Below, one piece after another: positions 27,090 through 35,891 of a stretch of 64,000 nucleotides of DNA. Positions within the stretch are counted from its first letter, which is position 1; each line of letters begins with the position of its first letter. The translations under genes were made by a program, and so were the position numbers. The notes under the pieces are model-generated. The model was not told the DNA's origin. It did not search any database and was given only the letters and a program-made list of their open reading frames with translations. The DNA is from an uncultured Oscillospiraceae bacterium (GTDB taxonomy: Bacteria; Bacillota; Clostridia; Oscillospirales; Acutalibacteraceae), in the NCBI GenBank assembly GCA_900541975.1, contig UQLR01000002.1, positions 102,863 to 166,862 on the forward strand. Direction: 5' to 3'.

Positions 27090-30000
27090 TTATTTTATTT
27101 TCCAAAGCTCGGTTGCATATTGCAGAATGGTTCTGTCGGAAGAGAACAGCCCGGCATTTGCAACATTCTTCAGGCATTTTCTGCCGAAAGAGATTCTGTC
27201 AGAATAATCGTTATTGGCTTTAATTTTGGCTTCTACATAAAGCGGCAGATCGTACAGCAGGTAGTAATGGTCGGCCGCATGCCAGGAGGCGCCTTCAATC
27301 AGCGAAGCATGCAGTTCTTTGAAGCTGCCCTCGCCGGTTGCGCCGCCGTCGTCAAACGTGCCGTCGATCAGCGTGTCTACAACCTTTTTGATCTGCGCGT
27401 TGCTTTCGTAAATCTTTTTCGGGTTGTAGCCTTCTTTTGCAAGGCGATTGATGTCTTCCACACGTGCGCCGAAGATATATTCGTTTTCCTCGCCGGCCTG
27501 CTGTGCAATTTCAACATTTGCGCCGTCGTAGGTGCCAAGCGTTACCGCGCCGTTGAGCATAAACTTCATGTTGCCCGTACCGGAGGCCTCTGTCCCGGCG
27601 GTAGAAATCTGTTCAGAAATGTCTGCCGCCGTTACAATTTTTTCTGCATAAGACACGTTATAATTTGATACAAACATGACTTTCAGCTTATCTTTGGTGT
27701 CGGGGTCGCTGTTTACAAGCTTTGCAATCTCGTTAATATATTTAATAATCGCTTTTGCCCTTGCATAGCCGGGAGCCGCCTTTGCGCCAAAGATAAACGC
27801 AGTTGGGTTCCAGTTTTTCAGTTCGCCGCTTTTCAGTTTGAAGTAAATATCAACAATTGAGAAGGCATTTAAAAGCTGCCTTTTATACTCGTGCAGACGC
27901 TTTACCTGAATATCGAAGATAAAGGACGGATCCACGTCGAAACGATCGTGGTGCTTCATATACGCTGCAAGCTCCGCCTTCTTTTCGGCTTTGATTGCAT
28001 TAAACTGTGCAACCGTTTCGTCGTCAAGCATGTCATTAAGTTTTGCAAGCTCGTCCAGATTTCGGATCCAGCCGTCTCCGATTCTGTCTGTAATAAATTT
28101 AGAAAGCTGCGGATTGCAAAGACCCAGCCAGCGGCGCTGCGTGATGCCGTTGGTTTTATTTTGGAAGCGTTCAGGATAAATTGCATACCAGTCGGACAGA
28201 ACGTCGTGTTTTAAAATTTCCGTATGAATCCAGGCAACGCCGTTTGTGTAGCTGGAAGCATAAATGGCAAGCCTTGCCATGTGAACTACGCCGCTGTCTA
28301 TAATGCGCATGTCGTCTAGTTTTGTGCGGACGGGCTTCGGTTCCTTTTCTGCTTCTTCTTCCTCTTGCTTGTGATCTGGCGCCGCCTGTGTGGAGGCAGG
28401 AACATTAAGCCCTTTTTCCGACAGGTCTCTTACAAGGCGCTGGTCGATCTGCTCAATAATTGCAAAAATTTCCGGAATAACGCTTTGCATCAGGTCGATG
28501 CTCCATTTTTCAAGCGCTTCCGACATAACGGTGTGATTTGTGTAAGCAAACGTCTTCTGTGCGATTTCATAAGCCTGGTCAAAGGAAAGGCCGTCTGCCG
28601 TCAGAAGACGGATTAACTCGGGAATTGCAACGACAGGATGTGTGTCGTTGAGCTGAATGGCGCAATGCTGCGCAAATTTGCTGTAATCGTTGCCGTTTTT
28701 CTTTTTGTAGCGTTTGATAATATCCTGTATAGACGCACTACAGAAGAAATATTGCTGCTTTAAGCGCAAAATTTTGCCTTCATAGCTGTTGTCGTTTGGA
28801 TACAGAACTCTGGAAATGTCTTCCGCTGCATTTTTTTCCGCGACGGCCTCGTTATATTTACTGTTATTAAAATCAAGGAAGCTAAAATCATGCACAGCCT
28901 CCGCCTGCCACAAACGCAGCGTATTGATATTGTCTGTGCCGTAGCCGATCACCGCCATATCGTAGGGAACGGCGTTTACGGTCTGGTCTGCAAAGGTAAC
29001 TGTTACAATATCTTCTTCTCTGCGGATGCACCACGGGTCGCCAAAATGCTGCCAGTCGTCTGCGACTTCTACCTGGAAGCCGTTTTCAATCAGCTGCTTG
29101 AACAGGCCGTATTTGTAGCGGATGCCATAGCCGTCAAGCGGTACGTCCTGTGTAGCGGCGCTGTCCAGAAAACATGCGGCAAGACGTCCCAGGCCGCCGT
29201 TGCCCAGTGCGGCGTCGTCGATGTCTTCAAATAGATTGATGTCGATGCCCTTTTCTGCCAAAATCTGCCGAACGTCTTCCAAAATGCCCATGCAGTAAAG
29301 ATTGTTGTACATCATACGTCCCATCAGAAACTCTGCAGAAAAATAATATGCCCTGCGCATATTTGCATGGTTTTCTCTGCTCTTTTCCCATCTGTCTGCA
29401 ATCTCACCCATCATGACTTTACCGACAACCATATGCAGTTCAGAGGGCGTAAGCTCCTCTATTTTTTTGCAATATGCATTTTTAGCTGTTTGGATAAGAT
29501 TATCTTTGATACGGTTTTGCTCCATTGGTTCGTCATCCTCCAGTCTACCATATGTCTTTGACAATTTCCTTAATCTATATGCTAACTCTTTAGAGAGAGC
29601 CCCGCGTTTTATACGCCATTCCCAGTTGCCGCCCAAAGTTGACGGAATGTTCATCCTGGCCTGCGTGCCCAACCCCAGCACGTCTTGTATTTGAATAATA
29701 GCATAGTCGGCGACGCTTGCGTATGCCGTGCGGATAATACCCCAGTTATAGCCTTCTTCTTTGGAAAGATTGCAATAGTTTACTGCAAATTCCACATCCT
29801 TTTCCTGCGCGCTGCCAAACCATCCCATAATGGTGTCGTTGTCATGCGTGCCGGAATATACTACGCAGTTTGTAGTGTAATTGTGCGGCAGATAGTTGTT
29901 TTCTTCGGTGCTGTCAAACGCAAATTCCAGCACCTTCATACCTGGGTAGCCGGAATCCTGCAGCAGTTTTTTTACGCCGGGCGTTAAAAAACCAAGGTCT

Positions 30001-31031
30001 TCTGCAATAATGGGAATATCGCCAAGCTTTTTTTTCATCAGCTCAAAGAACCGGATCCCGGGGCCTTCCATCCATTTGCCGTTTATGGCGTTTTCAGCCG
30101 GATAAGGAATGGCATAGTAAGAATCAAAGCCTCTGAAATGGTCGATTCTTGTAATATCAAACAATTTGGCGTTTCCGGCTATGCGCTTGAACCACCAGTC
30201 GTATTTTGTTTTCTTCAGGTAAGACCAGTCATAAAGCGGGTTGCCCCACAATTGGCCGGTTGCGGAAAAATAATCCGGTGGACAGCCCGCCACGCAAACG
30301 GGATTGCGGTCTTTATCCAGCCAGAATACCTCTGGATTGGCCCATGTGTCTGCGCTGTCCATAGCCACATAGATGGGGATATCGCCTACAATTAAAATCC
30401 CCAGGGAATTTACATAGGACTTGAACTTTTCCCATTGTTTAAAGAAAAGGTACTGCACAAACATCCAATACCGTATTTCGTACTGAAGTTTTTCCTTGTA
30501 CTGCGCAACAGCCTTTGGCTTTCTTAAACGAATGTCTTCGTCTGGCCACTGTGTCCATGCCTGCATCTGGAAACTCTTTTTTACAGCCATGTAAAGCGCA
30601 TAGTTTTCAAGCCAGTCTGCATTTTCTTTTATAAAAGTTTCAAACGCGCGAGCATCTTTTTCGCCGGCGGACTTTGAAAAATTGGAAAAAGCGCTGTACA
30701 GAACGTCGAAACGCGCCTTGTAGATTTTTTCGTAATCGACCTTTTCCGGGTTGTCGCCCCAGTCGCGGTCTTTTATATCATTTTTACTGATAAAGCCTTC
30801 TTCCGCCAGCGTATCCAGATCAATCATATACGGATTGCCCGCATAGGTTGAAAAAGACTGGTAAGGGGAATCTCCATAGCTTGTGGGGCCTACGGGGAGA
30901 ATCTGCCAGATTTTTTGCCCCGACGCCTTTAGAAAGTCGGCAAACTCGTAAGCGTCTTTTCCAATGGTGCCTATGCCATAGGGAGTGGGAAGGGATGTAA
31001 TGGGCATTAATATACCCGCGCATCTTGCCAT
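27090..31031 (-). CDS. Fused 4-alpha-glucanotransferase / glycogen phosphorylase
   Basis: A single uninterrupted frame of 1313 residues. Residues 1 to about 500 are a MalQ-type glycoside hydrolase family 77 enzyme with the catalytic Asp region TRIDHFRGFD, Glu in IIAEDLG and Asp in SGTHDNDT. Residues 503-1313 are a complete family 35 glucosyltransferase (GlgP/MalP) with ALGNGGLGRLAACFLDS, QLNDTHPVVAIPE and the pyridoxal-phosphate site EASGTGNMKFMLNGA. An acidic insert (KQEEEEAEKEPKP) lies in the phosphorylase part. MalQ rearranges malto-oligosaccharides and GlgP releases glucose 1-phosphate, so fusion would channel alpha-glucan breakdown. GGAGG (minus strand, 29537-29541) lies 11 bases before an internal ATG at 29525 and may be a relic or active internal start site. 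Monocistronic, with its own terminator. Confidence 0.93.
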   Translation of the reverse strand: MARCAGILMPITSLPTPYGIGTIGKDAYEFADFLKASGQKIWQILPVGPTSYGDSPYQSFSTYAGNPYMIDLDTLAEEGFISKNDIKDRDWGDNPEKVDYEKIYKARFDVLYSAFSNFSKSAGEKDARAFETFIKENADWLENYALYMAVKKSFQMQAWTQWPDEDIRLRKPKAVAQYKEKLQYEIRYWMFVQYLFFKQWEKFKSYVNSLGILIVGDIPIYVAMDSADTWANPEVFWLDKDRNPVCVAGCPPDYFSATGQLWGNPLYDWSYLKKTKYDWWFKRIAGNAKLFDITRIDHFRGFDSYYAIPYPAENAINGKWMEGPGIRFFELMKKKLGDIPIIAEDLGFLTPGVKKLLQDSGYPGMKVLEFAFDSTEENNYLPHNYTTNCVVYSGTHDNDTIMGWFGSAQEKDVEFAVNYCNLSKEEGYNWGIIRTAYASVADYAIIQIQDVLGLGTQARMNIPSTLGGNWEWRIKRGALSKELAYRLRKLSKTYGRLEDDEPMEQNRIKDNLIQTAKNAYCKKIEELTPSELHMVVGKVMMGEIADRWEKSRENHANMRRAYYFSAEFLMGRMMYNNLYCMGILEDVRQILAEKGIDINLFEDIDDAALGNGGLGRLAACFLDSAATQDVPLDGYGIRYKYGLFKQLIENGFQVEVADDWQHFGDPWCIRREEDIVTVTFADQTVNAVPYDMAVIGYGTDNINTLRLWQAEAVHDFSFLDFNNSKYNEAVAEKNAAEDISRVLYPNDNSYEGKILRLKQQYFFCSASIQDIIKRYKKKNGNDYSKFAQHCAIQLNDTHPVVAIPELIRLLTADGLSFDQAYEIAQKTFAYTNHTVMSEALEKWSIDLMQSVIPEIFAIIEQIDQRLVRDLSEKGLNVPASTQAAPDHKQEEEEAEKEPKPVRTKLDDMRIIDSGVVHMARLAIYASSYTNGVAWIHTEILKHDVLSDWYAIYPERFQNKTNGITQRRWLGLCNPQLSKFITDRIGDGWIRNLDELAKLNDMLDDETVAQFNAIKAEKKAELAAYMKHHDRFDVDPSFIFDIQVKRLHEYKRQLLNAFSIVDIYFKLKSGELKNWNPTAFIFGAKAAPGYARAKAIIKYINEIAKLVNSDPDTKDKLKVMFVSNYNVSYAEKIVTAADISEQISTAGTEASGTGNMKFMLNGAVTLGTYDGANVEIAQQAGEENEYIFGARVEDINRLAKEGYNPKKIYESNAQIKKVVDTLIDGTFDDGGATGEGSFKELHASLIEGASWHAADHYYLLYDLPLYVEAKIKANNDYSDRISFGRKCLKNVANAGLFSSDRTILQYATELWKIK

Positions 31032-31157
31032 AGAACCAGCTCCAATCCTAAAAAAATCGTTTTATTCTTTGTACTTCTGTACGGCCGGTCTCCTGCGGTT
31101 GCAGCCTGCAACCGCCCAAAAGAAAAAGTGCATGCGCACAATTACCACTGGTCTATC

Positions 31158-31186
31158 AGTTTACCATAAAATGACATGTTAAGCAA
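31158..31186 (-). promoter_or_regulatory. Possible promoter of the malQ-glgP fusion gene
   Basis: On the minus strand TTGCTT (31181-31186), 17 bases, TAAACT (31158-31163). The transcript would have a leader of about 120 bases containing a hairpin, GCGGTTGCAG with CTGCAACCGC (31095-31115). Confidence 0.45.
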
Positions 31187-31257
31187 GAGGAATATTCACG
31201 ATACAGCGGGATTAAAAGCAAAGGAAACTGCACGTTTTGTACGATAAAATGCGTAAT

Positions 31258-31791
31258 TTACCGGTTAAGCGCCTGTAATGCACTGTATAAGGCGACACAG
31301 GCGGCCGTATGACGTATGCGCTGCCTGCTGCCATCGCCGGCGTCTGCAAGAAGAGCTTTTATAACGGTTGTGTGATCCGTTGTGCTGCAGCCAATAAAAA
31401 CCAGCCCCACCGGTTTTTCTCCTGTTCCGCCGGACGGCCCGGCTATGCCTGTTGTGGAAATCCCGATATCTGCGCCTGCCAGCCGCCGGACACCCTGCGC
31501 CATTTGTGCCGCGGTCTGCATGGATACGGCACCGTACTGCAAAAGCGTTTTAGCGTTTACCTGCAAAAGCTGTTCCTTTATATGATTTGCATACGCGCAT
31601 ACGCCGCAGTCGAACACGGAGGAGGCTCCGGGGACTGAGGTGATTTTTTCGCATACCAATCCGCCTGTGCAGCTTTCGGCCGCGGCAATTTTACAGCCGC
31701 TATGCTTTAACGCTGACACCAGCAGGGGTGCAAGCTGCGCTTCTGTAAGGTTTTTTCCTGTAAGCAGGGTATGAAATTCCGTGGCGGTCAC
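31258..31791 (-). CDS. pncC: Nicotinamide-nucleotide amidase (CinA C-terminal domain, PncC)
   Basis: A protein of 177 residues corresponding to the stand-alone CinA C-terminal domain, which deamidates nicotinamide mononucleotide in pyridine nucleotide recycling. Typical motifs are AAAESCTGGLVCEKIT with the active-site Ser, VCAYANHIKEQLL, and TGIAGPSGGTGEKPVGLVFIG. The N-terminal MoaB-like domain of full CinA is absent and no partner is nearby. It is transcribed in the same direction as the downstream malQ-glgP gene, but a 226-base gap with a likely promoter separates them. Confidence 0.92.
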   Translation of the reverse strand: MTATEFHTLLTGKNLTEAQLAPLLVSALKHSGCKIAAAESCTGGLVCEKITSVPGASSVFDCGVCAYANHIKEQLLQVNAKTLLQYGAVSMQTAAQMAQGVRRLAGADIGISTTGIAGPSGGTGEKPVGLVFIGCSTTDHTTVIKALLADAGDGSRQRIRHTAACVALYSALQALNR

Positions 31792-32015
31792 AAAAAGACT
31801 TCCTTCCGGTTTTATCCAGAAAAGTTTCCGGTATATTGCTATTCTATGCCAAAAAGTTTTAAAAACACGTTACATAATAGCAGATGCCCGTAAATTGTCA
31901 ACTAATATTTTGATTTTTGCTGTTTTATACAATATGTGTGTTTGCAATCGCAGGCTTTCTCTGCTATATTATAAAAAACGCATTAAAAAGAAATACAGAA
32001 AAAAGGGGTGCGGCC

Positions 32016-32741
32016 ATGGCCTGGTTTTTTACAGATGCAGATTTTAAAGAAACCGTCGAAATCATGGGGGAAGACGCCCGCCATATTGTAAAATCGCTCC
32101 GGATGGCAGCAGGCGAACAGCTTACCCTGTGCAGCCCGGACGGTATGCAGCATACGTGCACGATTGAAACCATTACGCACGACTGCGTGGTTGCAAAAGT
32201 TCTGGAAAGCCGGCCCTGTCAAAATGAACCAGACGTGCAGGTGACCTTGTTCCAGGCGTTGCCGAAAGGGGATAAAATGGACCTGATTGTGCAAAAAGCG
32301 GTGGAGCTTGGCGTGTATAAAATTGTGCCGATCCTTACGCAGCGGTGCGTTTCACGGCCGGATGAAAAAACGCTGCGCAGAAAATGTATGCGCTGGCAGA
32401 AAATTGCGCGCAATGCGGCGCAGCAGGCGCGCAGGGGAAGGATCCCGAAAGTGGAAACAACGCTTATGTTTACACAGGCAGCGCAGTGCAGCGGGAAATA
32501 TGACCGGACAATTCTTTTTTACGAATGCGGCGGCAAACGTGTGGGAGATATCCTGAAAACGACAGATAGAAGCATCGCGATTTTTATTGGAAGCGAAGGC
32601 GGGTTTACACCGGAGGAAGCCGCGCTTATACAGGAAAACGGCGGGGAGGCCGCTACACTGGGAAAAAGGATTCTGCGTGCAGAAACAGCGCCGCTTGCGG
32701 CCTTGTCTGTGCTGATGTATGCGACGGGGAACTTTGCATAA
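32016..32741 (+). CDS. rsmE: 16S rRNA (uracil(1498)-N3)-methyltransferase RsmE
   Basis: A SPOUT-class methyltransferase of 241 residues acting on U1498 of 16S rRNA. An N-terminal PUA-like domain (1 to about 70) includes HIVKSLRMAAGEQLTL. The knotted domain includes LPKGDKMDLIVQKAVELGV, FIGSEGGFTPEEAAL and LGKRILRAETAPLAAL, which form the S-adenosylmethionine site. ATG 32016 has AAAAGGGG seven bases upstream; a longer in-frame extension to 31917 lacks one and looks non-coding. It is followed by mtnN after 29 bases, so they are probably co-transcribed. Confidence 0.96.
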   Translation: MAWFFTDADFKETVEIMGEDARHIVKSLRMAAGEQLTLCSPDGMQHTCTIETITHDCVVAKVLESRPCQNEPDVQVTLFQALPKGDKMDLIVQKAVELGVYKIVPILTQRCVSRPDEKTLRRKCMRWQKIARNAAQQARRGRIPKVETTLMFTQAAQCSGKYDRTILFYECGGKRVGDILKTTDRSIAIFIGSEGGFTPEEAALIQENGGEAATLGKRILRAETAPLAALSVLMYATGNFA

Positions 32742-32770
32742 GCAATATGGTAATGGAAAGGAAGAAGGAA

Positions 32771-33469
32771 ATGACGGTTGGCGTAATTTGTGCGCTTGCA
32801 ATAGAGGTTGAAGGACTCAAAGCGGCGATGAAACAGAAAACGGAAAAAGCAGGGGCGCGGATGACCTATACGCAGGGAACAATCGGCGGCGTGCAGGCCG
32901 TTGCAGTAGAATGTGGGATCGGCAAGGTCAACGCCGCAATTTGTGCCCAGCAGATGATCGACCTGTTTAAGCCCGACATGATAATCAACAGCGGAATAGC
33001 GGGCGCGCTGAGCGGGCAGATTGGCATTGCAGACATTGTGATCGCAAACGACGTGGTACAGCACGATATGGATGGAACTGCAATGGGAGATCCGCTTGGG
33101 GAAATATGGTTTCATGATGAAAAACGTATAGAGATCCCGGCGGATACAAATATTGTAGAACGGCTTAAACAAGCGTGCAGTTCTCTAAAAGACACAAAAG
33201 TAATGTTGGGAAGAATTGCAACAGGCGATGTGTTTGTAGCTGGCAAGGAAAAGCGCTGGGCCATTTATGACCACTTTGGTGCTTTGGCCTGTGAAATGGA
33301 AGGTGGAGCCATTGGGCAGGTTTGCTACAGAAACGGCGTTCCGTTTGGCATACTGCGCTGCATTTCCGACGATATTACAGAAAATGAATTTATGGATTAT
33401 CTGAAATTCCGGGAAATTGCCGCTAAAAAGTCAATTGCGATTATTCAGGCGTTCCTTTCACAGCTTTAA
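32771..33469 (+). CDS. mtnN: 5'-methylthioadenosine / S-adenosylhomocysteine nucleosidase
   Basis: A protein of 232 residues that cleaves adenine from S-adenosylhomocysteine and methylthioadenosine, recycling products of SAM-dependent reactions. Motifs are VGVICALAIEVEGL at the N-terminus, NSGIAGALSG, and the substrate loop ALACEMEGGAIGQVCY with the catalytic Glu; the general acid Asp is in LRCISDDI. ATG 32771 follows AAGAAGGA. Lying behind a SAM-dependent methyltransferase is consistent with its role. Its last 29 bases overlap the 3' end of the convergent PH-domain gene. Confidence 0.96.
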   Translation: MTVGVICALAIEVEGLKAAMKQKTEKAGARMTYTQGTIGGVQAVAVECGIGKVNAAICAQQMIDLFKPDMIINSGIAGALSGQIGIADIVIANDVVQHDMDGTAMGDPLGEIWFHDEKRIEIPADTNIVERLKQACSSLKDTKVMLGRIATGDVFVAGKEKRWAIYDHFGALACEMEGGAIGQVCYRNGVPFGILRCISDDITENEFMDYLKFREIAAKKSIAIIQAFLSQL

Positions 33470-34910
33470 ACAGCCGTTCTTCTATTTTTTGCACTGCCTG
33501 CAACGCCTGCGCGTAATCCAGATTTTTTACGGTGAAGGCATGGCGGGATTCAGAAAAAATATAAACCTTTACATTGCAGCTTTCGGTGCGACGCTGGAAA
33601 ATGCTTTGGCGGATCTGTATATACTGGATTTTTTCAAACGGGACGGCGTTTTCTGTGATATTCATACGTGTAAACCCCCGCAGCATGACCGCTTTGTCGT
33701 TATAAGACAAGGCGGTTTTTTTAAACGCAACTACCCGGAACGCCGTCCACATGAGCAAAGCGGGAATGCAAAAAAGCAGCAGCAACAGCAGAATCTGGCT
33801 GAACAACCCCAGCGCATTTAAAAGGAACGCAGCGGGGGCGACGCTGAGCAGGCAGAACAAAGGCAGGTATAAAAAGTTTTTCAGCCTTTTGGGCGGCGGC
33901 TGTATGCCAATGGTAAAATTAAGGGTTCGGCCGCTTAAATTTGCAAGCGCCCGCTCAAGCGACTGCTTGTCCTGCGCAGGCAACAGCAGGCTTTTGTCGC
34001 CCTTTGCCTTGCCGGACCCAATTGTATGAATATATACGCTTTTCAAGCGAAGCAGCAGCATTAAAATGCTCTGTCTGCCGGATAAAGCATTGATTTTTTC
34101 CACCTCTGTAACAAACAGGCTGCGGCTGATAAGGCCGCGGCGAATAAGCAGCAGGTTTTGGCGTTTTTCTACAGAAAAACGCGCATAGCGCGCGACCTGC
34201 ACAATGTAAGCGACAAAATAGCCGAAGACAAGGATGCCGGCAATATAGGCGGCAACGGGCGGCAGCCCGATGGAGGCGATATACACGCCCAGGTTTACAC
34301 CTTCGTACAGTTTTTCACTGAATTCCTGCCCCAATATTGTGCCGACCCGCTTTACGAACGGAGCAAACAGAAGAAGGCCGGTAAAGGAGTTTGACCAGGT
34401 GGCCGCCATAAGCAAAATGCGCCGCAGAGAGCTTTTATAGACATAAGAAACGCCCGTTTGCGGGTACAAAATGCCAAGTGCTCTTCCGGTTTGCTTATAG
34501 GACAGCACCAGGCTGACGTCACTTTTGTTTTTAATGGAACCGGGCGTGTCTATATGAAGCTTTTGCGCACCAAACAGGCCTGGGATAATATTTTTCTGTA
34601 CCAATACGGACTGGACACAGCGCTGCGGGACATGTGCACTGCGCCTTGCAAACCAGCCGCGGCGCAGGTAAATCCCTCTTCTGAGCACACGGTAAAAAAT
34701 GCTGCGATATTCCAAAACGGCGGCAAGGACCAGGCACAGGACAAACAGGATATTCACGCCAACCGCGCCGATTATTTCAGCGATGCTTTGCGGAGCAAAA
34801 AGCAGGTACTGCAAAAGCGGGAGAATCAACAGATATGTAAAACGCGATAAATAGGTAGAAATCGTGTAGGGGTGCGCTTTTTTATAGATATTGCACTTGC
34901 TTTTTTTCAA
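33441..34910 (-). CDS. Bacterial PH-domain membrane protein, YdbT-like
   Basis: A protein of about 489 residues with several membrane helices and three copies of the bacterial PH-type (bPH2/DUF304) domain, matching YdbT of Bacillus. Repeats begin at YRVLRRGIYLRRGWFARRSA, RQNLLLIRRGLISRSLFVTE and KTALSYNDKAVMLRGFTRMN. Bacillus YdbST has been connected to resistance to certain bacteriocins (family knowledge); the function here is open. A TTG start at 34910 is preferred because GGAGG is then eight bases away; GTG 34919 would leave only one base. It follows the YdbS-like gene by 64 bases. Its 3' end overlaps mtnN. Confidence 0.87.
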   Translation of the reverse strand: MKKSKCNIYKKAHPYTISTYLSRFTYLLILPLLQYLLFAPQSIAEIIGAVGVNILFVLCLVLAAVLEYRSIFYRVLRRGIYLRRGWFARRSAHVPQRCVQSVLVQKNIIPGLFGAQKLHIDTPGSIKNKSDVSLVLSYKQTGRALGILYPQTGVSYVYKSSLRRILLMAATWSNSFTGLLLFAPFVKRVGTILGQEFSEKLYEGVNLGVYIASIGLPPVAAYIAGILVFGYFVAYIVQVARYARFSVEKRQNLLLIRRGLISRSLFVTEVEKINALSGRQSILMLLLRLKSVYIHTIGSGKAKGDKSLLLPAQDKQSLERALANLSGRTLNFTIGIQPPPKRLKNFLYLPLFCLLSVAPAAFLLNALGLFSQILLLLLLFCIPALLMWTAFRVVAFKKTALSYNDKAVMLRGFTRMNITENAVPFEKIQYIQIRQSIFQRRTESCNVKVYIFSESRHAFTVKNLDYAQALQAVQKIEERLFKAVKGTPE

Positions 34911-34974
34911 TTTGCACACCTCCAGAATTTTTGCTTTGTTCAGGGCGTATTTTTTGCTGCAGGCGCCGCTCTGC

Positions 34975-35409
34975 TCAAATAGATTGGTCGTTCAGCAGTC
35001 TTTTGAGCCGGATTACACTCTGCTCGTCTACATGGTTGAGTATGACGATGGACCCGGCGGTATGAAAAAAGACAGAGTAGATATGGCAAAGCCGCTGTAT
35101 GGGCGTTTGTACATATTCTGTATACTGGATCCTGTCTTTTGTTAGTTTGTACCGTTTATGGATTATTACGCCTTTTTCCAAAAGCAGATTGTTTTTATAA
35201 AGAATAAAGAAATAGCTCCGGTACAGGGCTGGAATATAAAATACCATGACCGCAAAGTAGACAAGTGTGCATAAAACGCCCAGGGTACAGGCAGCCCATG
35301 GGCTAAAGACGAAGATTGCGCCGCACAAAAAGGCGCACAGCGCCACCGCTGCGGTTGCACGCAGGCGCCAAATAAAAATCGAGGCAGGCGCAAGACAGGT
35401 CTTTTCCAT
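34975..35409 (-). CDS. Bacterial PH-domain membrane protein, YdbS-like
   Basis: A protein of 144 residues with two membrane helices near the N-terminus (about 18-60) followed by one bPH2/DUF304 domain (NNLLLEKGVIIHKRYKLTKD, then DRIQYTEYVQTP). ATG 35409 has AGGAGG seven bases upstream; codons upstream to 35445 are in frame but unsupported. It forms the usual two-gene unit with the larger YdbT-like protein. Confidence 0.86.
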   Translation of the reverse strand: MEKTCLAPASIFIWRLRATAAVALCAFLCGAIFVFSPWAACTLGVLCTLVYFAVMVFYIPALYRSYFFILYKNNLLLEKGVIIHKRYKLTKDRIQYTEYVQTPIQRLCHIYSVFFHTAGSIVILNHVDEQSVIRLKRLLNDQSI

Positions 35410-35501
35410 ATGCAGTCCTCCTTTTAACAGATCAACATTATACATACATTATGCCAAAAAAAGCGTTTGAAAATTTTATTTAACGGAAATATAAATGTGT
35501 A

Positions 35502-35530
35502 TTGACAAAAAGCGCGTAGTTGGATAAAAT
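35502..35530 (+). promoter_or_regulatory. Promoter of the T-box/ilvB/cimA operon
   Basis: TTGACA (35502-35507), exactly 17 bases, TAAAAT (35525-35530), placed just upstream of the T-box RNA. Confidence 0.85.
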
Positions 35531-35554
35531 ATAGAAAACGATAAAACTGGTAAA

Positions 35555-35820
35555 TGCGACGACAGGGAAGAGTATTTTGGCCTTACGTTTTCAGAGAGCC
35601 GCCGGTTGGTGCAAGGCGGCAGCGTATCCACAAAGAAAATCGCCCTTGAGCAGTCCGCTGAATTTTAGCAAGTAAGCGCGACCGGCGGCCCGCCGTTATA
35701 CGGGAAAGCATTCGGCTGGAAGGCCCGATGCTCAAAGAGGCCTGTGTAAAAAGCAGGCAAGCAGAGTGGTACCGCGAAGCATGGCTTTCGTCTTTGTAAA
35801 AAGGACGAGAGCCGTTTTTA
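35555..35820 (+). promoter_or_regulatory. T-box riboswitch, isoleucine (AUC) specifier
   Basis: A classical T-box leader. The 5' arm of stem I carries AGAGTA (35570-35575), the apical region GGTTGGTGCAAGG, and the 3' arm GAAA followed by the specifier ATC (35639-35641) and then G-CCCTTGAGCAG, which lines up with GAAA-GGC-A-TTCTTGAGCA of the glyQS T-box. The T-box sequence AGAGTGGTACCGCG is at 35763-35776. The terminator (GGCTTTCGTC at 35783-35792 with GGACGAGAGCC at 35803-35813, then TTTTTA) competes with the antiterminator. Uncharged tRNA-Ile should permit read-through into ilvB and cimA. Confidence 0.93.
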
Positions 35821-35891
35821 TTTGTACCGGCGTTTGCCGGAAGCAGATTGCATACGCATTTATACGAAGAAACAGGGTTAGGTGAGAAACA

